This document shows positions 57,820 through 64,000 of a stretch of DNA of 64,000 bases, one piece after another. Every line of letters begins with the position of its first letter. Positions within the stretch are counted from its first letter, which is position 1. The stretch comes from Dillenia suffruticosa (Eukaryota > Streptophyta > Magnoliopsida > Dilleniales > Dilleniaceae). The position numbers were made by a program, and so were the translations under genes. The DNA lies in the NCBI GenBank assembly GCA_033439265.1, contig JAVTVX010000020.1, forward strand, positions 18,184,001 to 18,248,000, written 5' to 3'. Below the pieces are notes generated by a model that was not told the DNA's origin, did no database searches, and saw only the letters and a program-made list of their open reading frames with translations.

Positions 57820-60070
57820 GGTCAGTAAATATAACACTTTTAGGGACGGTTTGCAAACAGTCAGTATATGACCGTTTTTATTGTCTATCTAACCATACCG
57901 TCTGCATAAATTCTTCATTTATGCTAACTCATATATTATACAGTCTTTAAAAATTATGTTCAATTCAGACACTTATTTTTTGTGGTCAGTAAATAAGGCA
58001 TAGTTTTAGAAATGGTTTGAAAACAGTCTCGATACGAGTACTTCTACTCACTAGTTAAGCATATCGTCTTCATAAGTTTCACACAAAACTGATGATTATT
58101 ATTTGTGGTTAGTAAATATGACAAGATTTTAGAGACGGTTTGAAAAATATCTCTAAATAACTCTTCTTTACTATCTAGTTAACCATATCGTGGATATAAA
58201 TTGTATATCTATACTAACTTATTCATTGTACAGTTTTTAAAACTTATGTTCAATTTTGACTATTATTTGTGATTAGTAAATATGGCAAAATATTAGGAAC
58301 AGTTTGAAAACAGTCTCGATTTGACTTTTTTTACAGTCTAGTTAAGCATACCAGTTTCGTAAGTTCTATTCAATTCTGACAATTATTATTTGTGATCGAT
58401 AGATATGATAGAGTTTTAGGGACTATTATTTACTGTCTCTATATGTATATTCTTTACTATCTATTAACCATACCGTCTGCATACGTTTTTCATCTATGTA
58501 ATCCATATTTTTTCCAGTCACTAAAAGTTATATTCAATTGAAATGCCCATCTTTTGCTGTCAGTAAATATTGCAGAGTTTTAGAAAAGATTTAAAAACAG
58601 TCTCGATATGACTACTCTTACTCACTACTTAATCATATCGTCTTCATAAGTTTCACTCAAATCTGACGATTATTATTTGTGGTTAGTAAAAATGACAGAG
58701 TTTTAGAGACGGTTTGAAAAATGTCTGTAAATAACTCTTTTTTACTATATAGTTAACCATATCGTGGACATAAGTTGTATATCTATGCTAACTTATACAT
58801 TGTATAGTCTTTAAGACACATGTTCAATTCTGACGCTTATCATTTGTGGTTAGTAAATATGGCAGAGTTTTAGGGACGATTTGAAAATAGTCTCGATATG
58901 ACTGTTTTTACAGTTTACGTAAACATACCAGTTTTGTAAGTTATATTCAATTCTGACAGTTGTTATTTGTGGTTAGAAGATATAGTAGTGTTTTAGGGAC
59001 TGTTATTTAACTGACTTTATATGTCTATTCTTTACTATCTACTTAATCATACCTTCTGCATAAGTTCTTCATATTTCCTAACTCATATATTATGCAGTCA
59101 TTAAAAGTTATATTCAATTGAAACGCTAATCTTTTATGGTTAGTAAATATGTCAGAGTGTCTCGATAAGACTATTTTTGATTGCTACTTAAGCATATTGT
59201 CTTCATAAGTTGTACTTAATTCTGACTGTCATTATTTGTGATAAGTAAATATGACAGAGTTCTAGAGAGGGGTTGAAAATGTCTCTATATGACTCATCTT
59301 TTACAATCTTGTTAACCATACCGTCGAGATAAATTCTATATTTATGCTAACTTATATATTGTGCAGTATTTAATACCTATGTTCAATTTTGATGCATATC
59401 ATTTGTGGTTAGTAAAAATGACAGAGTTTTAAGAACGGTTTGAAAAATAGTCTCGATATTTATCTTTTTTCTATCTACTTAAGCATATAAATTTTATAAG
59501 TTCTATTCAACGGTAAGACTTATTATATGGAGTTTGAGGGACGGTTTGAAAACTGTCACTATATGTACCTAACCAAACTATCTGTATAAATTCTATATCG
59601 ATACGAACTCAAATATTATACAGTCTTTAAAAGGTATGCCCAATTCAGACGTTTATTTTTTGTAGTCAGTAAATATGCAGAGGTTTAGAGACGGTTTGAG
59701 AACATTTTCATTATGACTATTTTAACTCACTACTTAAGCATATCGTTTTCATAAGTTCTATTCAATTCTGATAGTTATTATTTTTTATCAGAAAATATGA
59801 CAGAGTTTTAGAGATATTTTGAACAATGTCTCTATATGACTCTTCTTTACTATCTAGTTAAACAAACTGTTGGCATAAGCTTTATATATATGCTAACTTA
59901 TATATTGTATAGTCTTTAAAACGTACATTAAATTCTAGTGCAAAATCATTAGTGATTAGTAAATATGACAGAGTTTTAGGAACGGTTTGAAAACAATCTT
60001 GATGTGATTCTTTCTTCTGTTTACTTAAGCATTCCAGTTTCATAAGTTCTATTCACTCTGATGTACTTAT
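57820..60070 (+). repeat. CACTA-2 left subterminal array, about 16 degenerate units
   Basis: A unit of 'TAGGGACGGTTTGAAAACAG' with TCTCGATATGACT..., ...CATACCGTCTGCATAAGTTC... and ...TTTGTGGTTAGTAAATATG... recurs from 57850 to 60000. Spacings alternate between about 120 and 165 bases, suggesting a two-unit higher-order repeat of about 290 bases. The first CACTA has only one such unit at its left end, so the array expanded in this copy. Confidence 0.85.
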
Positions 60071-60099
60071 AAAATTGGTAATTGTACAAGGTTGCCTGT

Positions 60100-61020
60100 A
60101 AGCGTAAAACATTTGAGAGCCCTTAAATTATCAAGTAATCAGTAGAGGGGTTGCTGAAACCTATATATCTGTCAAAGGCCCTCTTGCTCTTGGTATAACT
60201 ATGACACCATTCAACACGCTGCAGACAAATCCACCACCAATCGGAGATAATGTACAGAAGATGTAATGAACTAAAACTTGGCCTCCTCCATTGTGAAAGT
60301 AAATTTCGTAAGCTATTTTATTGAAGTAATTGGTTCTCAATCAGTGATTTTGACCTGCTAAAGTTTTGCAATCACCTAGGGCCACTATGGCTTGATCTCT
60401 TCCTTTTGTTCGTCTTCCATGTTAAGAAATCCCTATTCAAATCACCTCCTCCAACACTTTCAGATTCAGGTTTCTCAGGCTTAACTTCAGTTTTGAAATC
60501 CTTTGGGGTAAAAACATTAGGTTCTTCACTTGCAGTTGGGATGTGAATACTTTTATCCTTTATATTTGTCAGGCTTTTCTCCTCTGCTCCTTTATTAATA
60601 GTGAAATACTTGCCCTCTGAGATAAGCCGCTAGTTTCCCTTTGCTTTTACCAAAAGCCTTGATATGTTCTCACCATTTTGTACAGCCTTCATCCACTGCA
60701 AATCACCAAGGGAATCAGCATAAACCACCTCTGTTCTCCTTCACTTTCCAATGATGCTACCACTTTCATATCCAAGGGCTATACCCTTTTCCTGATCTGC
60801 CAGTACAGGATATCCCCATTCTGGTACCTCATGTTGTTCCATAAGTGGAGACCTATAATTTTCTTTCTGCCTTCTCTCTTTGTCCATTTTCGTGAAAGGC
60901 CAAAATTCGTCATCTGATCTTGTTGCGACGTGATTAATTTCCCTTCACTAGGGACATCTGTTCCAAGTGAGTTTGCCCTCTACGCATGATTTCCTCCAAC
61001 ATTTCCGGTTTGTCTTCAGC
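60100..61020 (-). pseudogene. Probable captured gene fragment inside CACTA-2
   Basis: The minus strand reads, from about 60940 to 60755, 57 open codons including 'SDDEFWPFTKMDKERRQKEN' and 'VPEWGYPVLADQEKGIALGY'. Further pieces are 'DSLGDLQWMKAVQNGENISR' (about 60690) and 'KDFKTEVKPEKPESESVGGG' (about 60460). Stops and splice-like breaks separate them. Composition is balanced, unlike the AT-rich element around it, and the pieces look like real protein. I do not recognise the family. CACTA elements often pick up pieces of host genes. Confidence 0.4.
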
Positions 61021-61040
61021 TGCAAAAATAAATAGAAACT

Positions 61041-61290
61041 GTTAGAATGGTTTCTTCTACTCAAAGTAATAATCAAAGCCACAACAGGGAAACTCCTCAT
61101 TCATTACCATACATATCCACTATAGCCCCACCAAAAGGGGTTTTAGATCTTAGGCTTTTGTATTACCCACCTGATCTTCAAAGTGCACCATATGTTCAGA
61201 CCTCTATGTCCGATAAAGTTCTTAAATCCTCAGTTTCTTCTATGTATGATTTTAACATAAAGGGCTGGAATGTAATAGGTTCAGTATCCT
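61041..61290 (+). other. Open frame of unknown origin in CACTA-2 (81 codons)
   Basis: A plus-strand frame from 61047 with a non-repetitive translation ('MVSSTQSNNQSHNRETPHSL', 'GVLDLRLLYYPPDLQSAPYV'). It may be part of another captured or decayed gene. No domain recognised; chance is possible. Confidence 0.25.
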
Positions 61291-62687
61291 AGTGCAGAAA
61301 GTAGGTTCTTTCTTTGGAAAAATGCAGCAAGGCTGTAACCAAAGCCAAGCACTGAGATGATTTCGATCATTGTTAATCTGACCTTGTCTAGTTGTTGGAT
61401 AATAAAAAGATCTGGACTGAAGATTTCTCCATAGTACACACAAAAAAATGCTGTCAGACACTTGTGGGGGCATATACTACATAATGATAAACCTGCTAGT
61501 CCATTTGAATAGTCTAGCCTTTCTAATTGGATGACCTTGTCTAGCATGTGCTGCCATATTTTATAGCTTATTTGTTCCAAACTTGGCAACTGAGTTATTT
61601 ACAAAATTTAAACAGTATTCGAACTGGTTAAGCAGTATCATAGCCTTAGGAGAAGCAAACTAGGCATGATGAATTTGAAGTAGAAATAGGCTAAAATGGT
61701 TTCTCAAATGGCTGAGAAAAGGAGGGAAACAATTTGAAAACAATAACAAAGAAAAGAAGAGTGGCTGCAAAGAGCATTACGATGTAAAAATAATTAACAA
61801 AAAGCGTGACGTACAAACTCTTTGAATTGAATAAATAATATTTGCTCAATTATTAAAAACTTTGTGGGGTAAGATCATTTAAGAAATGGAAAACTACAAC
61901 GCATCGTCACTAAGTTGAGCAAGACATTATGTCACACTCCTGATGTTTTAGACAACTATAACAACTTGATAAAATCTTGGAAAAATGTATTGCCAAAATG
62001 AGAAGACCTTAACAGAATTATATAGAAAGAACCAGTGGGAAGAGATAGAGAGAAACTTCATCATATTCCCAATATTTCATCATATACCCAAAAGTACAAC
62101 ACCAAAGTTGATAGTCCCGATAGTGCAGGACACATACCCTGTGACAAGAGTCCGTGCAAGGGCATAGTCATGATTTTTCAACCGATGTCCCCCTCATCAA
62201 CGATCATGTTGTGCGAATGAATTTTATACATAACACATGATTGTCAATAAATGATTTTCATTTTAAAAGCAATCAATTTGTCATCAGAGCTACATCATCA
62301 CAAGGAGTACATCAGAATTGTTCTTCTCAATCTAGGCATAATGCAGAGGAAAACATGCACACAGTACAAGTGTCTAGAATAGGAAGTTAAGGTGGTAGGA
62401 CTCAAGGGAGAGAATCAAATTATTCTTCATAAAATAAACCTATTTTTTCTTAAACCAAATCAAGGAAAATCTTAAATCCATGGGACTCCTACCTGAACCA
62501 CTTTTACCTCTTCGATCGGCTCTCCCCTTTTGATCCCAATTCAGCCACTTTTGGGACAAGCATTGCAGGTGGTTAAGTAGACACGGAGTTAAATCTTACT
62601 CCAGCTACCGGACTTGCTGCAGTAGAAAATTCTAAAGACTATAGGACTGTATATCAAACCTATTCAAACTCCTTTTCACCATTACAT
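61291..62687. other. CACTA-2 spacer, no gene seen
   Basis: Moderately AT-rich sequence without a convincing coding region or repeat. Confidence 0.5.
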
Positions 62688-64000
62688 TCAAGTCATTTTC
62701 ACACTCCTTGTCCTTCGTACTGGTGCGGTCTTAGCTTTTGCTTTTCTCAAGAGTGGCTGAAATGGTTTGGAGATTAGTTTGATTGATTTTTTCTTTGTTT
62801 CTATCTTTTGTTGCATCTTTTCCATGATCTCAGATCGAACTGTATTATGCTCTGACATTAAAAGTGTGAGAAAATATTCTTTTCTCATGAAATTTAGGTC
62901 CTGCCATGAGATAAAGTTATGAAATCAAATCATCACTCATTCGACTAACACAATAATATTATTAATATGAAGAAGAACATGAACATACTTCTTGAGTTGG
63001 AAGAGTCAGCAACATCCCCGGTTCCCAAATCTCCAAAAAGCGCATAACAAATACTCCACAATCATTCCTGCACAATTTATGTTAGGTATGCATTTGTAGT
63101 GAAATTCAGAAAACCATAGGTATAGTAATAGTAGCAGTACGCACTTGTTAGGCTGTTGACGAACTTGAACAGGTACTATTTCGGAGATAACGAGGGAGTT
63201 TTCAAAAATCCTCTCAATGCAATTTTTCGACATAAGAAATATGAAAATTTTCTACAAAATAAATATGAAAATTATAGGTTTTAGTGAAAGAAAATTTGAT
63301 ATTTCAGTATATTAAGCAATTACCATCAAAGTTTGCAATACTTGGTCATCATTGCCCCTAAAGCAAGAACCCTAGTCCAAAATGTACATTATATGCTTGT
63401 CATGCTTGTCGATGTGAAGAGCATAACAAAACCTGTGGTGTTTTGAAATGACGGGAATAAAAACCTATTATGAAAACACAATAGTATGTTAAATGAAATA
63501 TAAATATGTACTCATAAGCCAACTCCATAAAGGTAAAGTAACTCACTAGATTGCACGATTTGAAATCGAATCCAAGTGTTGTTGCTGACAAATAGTTTTG
63601 AACCATTGAAATGTCCCACCCGTTTTCATTGACTTTTTGTGTCTCATCCAAACCAGAGGCGCACACAACAGTCATCTACATTAGCATCAGTGCATAATTT
63701 GTAAAAGAAGGTTAAAACTAGGTGATAGAAAAAGTAGCAGACAAAACTATAACAAGCTGAAAAAATAATGTAGAGATTTACCTAACCAAAAACCATTGAG
63801 AAATTTACAAAAAAAAAATTACTCAGAAATAAGGTATGCAATTACATTAAACAGTGCATGCATTTCTGAAAAACACCGCATGCTTGTCAAAGGATAATTC
63901 ACTATTATTTCCATCATCAGTGCAGAGCACATATCCAAATCCAATTTGAAGTCCAACTCGATTCTAAATTGATAAAGTGGATCAGTTAAGAGTATTGATA
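62688..64000 (-). pseudogene. Decayed Ulp1/C48-type protease gene of CACTA-2 (3' exons)
   Basis: Exons corresponding to the last five of the gene at 37920-41242 are visible: 63675-63547, 63474-63324, about 63234-63145, 63067-62989 and 62900-62688. The catalytic Cys context is the standard NDCGVFVM, and QQPNK precedes it. The His is kept but followed by Arg (HHRFCYALH) where HW is usual. The frame is stopped by TAG right after the catalytic Asp (YILD*). The acceptor before the 'NCIERIFENS' exon reads TCG where the sister gene has CAG. It is therefore probably inactive. Upstream exons run past the window edge and could not be aligned. Confidence 0.75.

Larger units (their letters stand above)
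57597..64000 (+). mobile_element. Second CACTA transposon (same family), left 6.4 kb
   Basis: It opens CACTACAAAATAAGGGC with ACGGTAACACTTATAGGCGG just inside, aligning with the left terminus at 35519. It carries a 2.2-kb subterminal array, a gene-fragment region (60.1-61.3 kb) and, on the minus strand, diverged exons of the same Ulp1-type gene (62.7-63.7 kb) in the same orientation as in the first element. It inserted into the LINE fragment and extends beyond the window. Confidence 0.85.

Overview
This is nuclear DNA from a flowering plant, most likely a dicot, from a repeat-dense, gene-poor region. The evidence is GT-AG introns, long AT-rich spacers, (CT)n, (TA)n and (GT)n microsatellites, and plant-type transposable elements of every major class: Ty3/gypsy with a chromodomain, Ty1/copia, L1-type LINE and CACTA. 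I see no complete, ordinary host gene with confidence. The best host candidates are a small secreted-peptide gene (8.5 kb), a receptor-kinase exon fragment (20.0 kb) and an exon-like open frame interrupted by a CACTA element (35.4 and 54.8 kb).

Layout: 1-6465 is the decayed 3' part of a Tekay/Del-like Ty3/gypsy element (gag, pol and a 2.1-kb 3' LTR). 6466-9271 is older spacer holding a coiled-coil fragment, an LTR-like remnant and the small-peptide gene. 9277-19740 is a complete, young Tekay-like element with 2.5-kb LTRs and 5-bp target duplications (CTTTG). 19746-24636 is AT-rich spacer with the kinase fragment. 24637-27893 is a solo LTR of the same broad family on the minus strand (TSD GTGTG). 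28246-32979 is a complete, young Ty1/copia element on the minus strand (TSD CTTTT). 33310-34440 is a decayed gypsy integrase/chromodomain on the minus strand.

35519-54759 is a complete 19.2-kb CACTA transposon, bounded by CACTACAAAAT termini and a 3-bp CGA duplication. It carries four genes: an Ulp1/C48-type cysteine protease (minus strand, open from its third exon on), an unrecognised intronless transposon-type protein (one amber codon), the TNP2-type transposase (broken) and a TNP1/Transposase_24-type protein (eight coding exons, apparently intact). The two transposition genes have E2F-consensus sites upstream. 55256-57596 is a 5'-truncated LINE, interrupted at 57597 by a second CACTA of the same family that runs off the right edge. 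That copy has a 2.2-kb subterminal repeat array, a probable captured gene fragment and a decayed copy of the Ulp1-type gene.

The most unusual signals are a candidate spliceosomal intron at the same codon between gag and protease in two diverged Ty3/gypsy elements, four clustered E2F sites in front of the CACTA transposase, and two GC-rich islands of short palindromes inside the otherwise AT-rich CACTA element. All calls come from reading the sequence; no database search was run.
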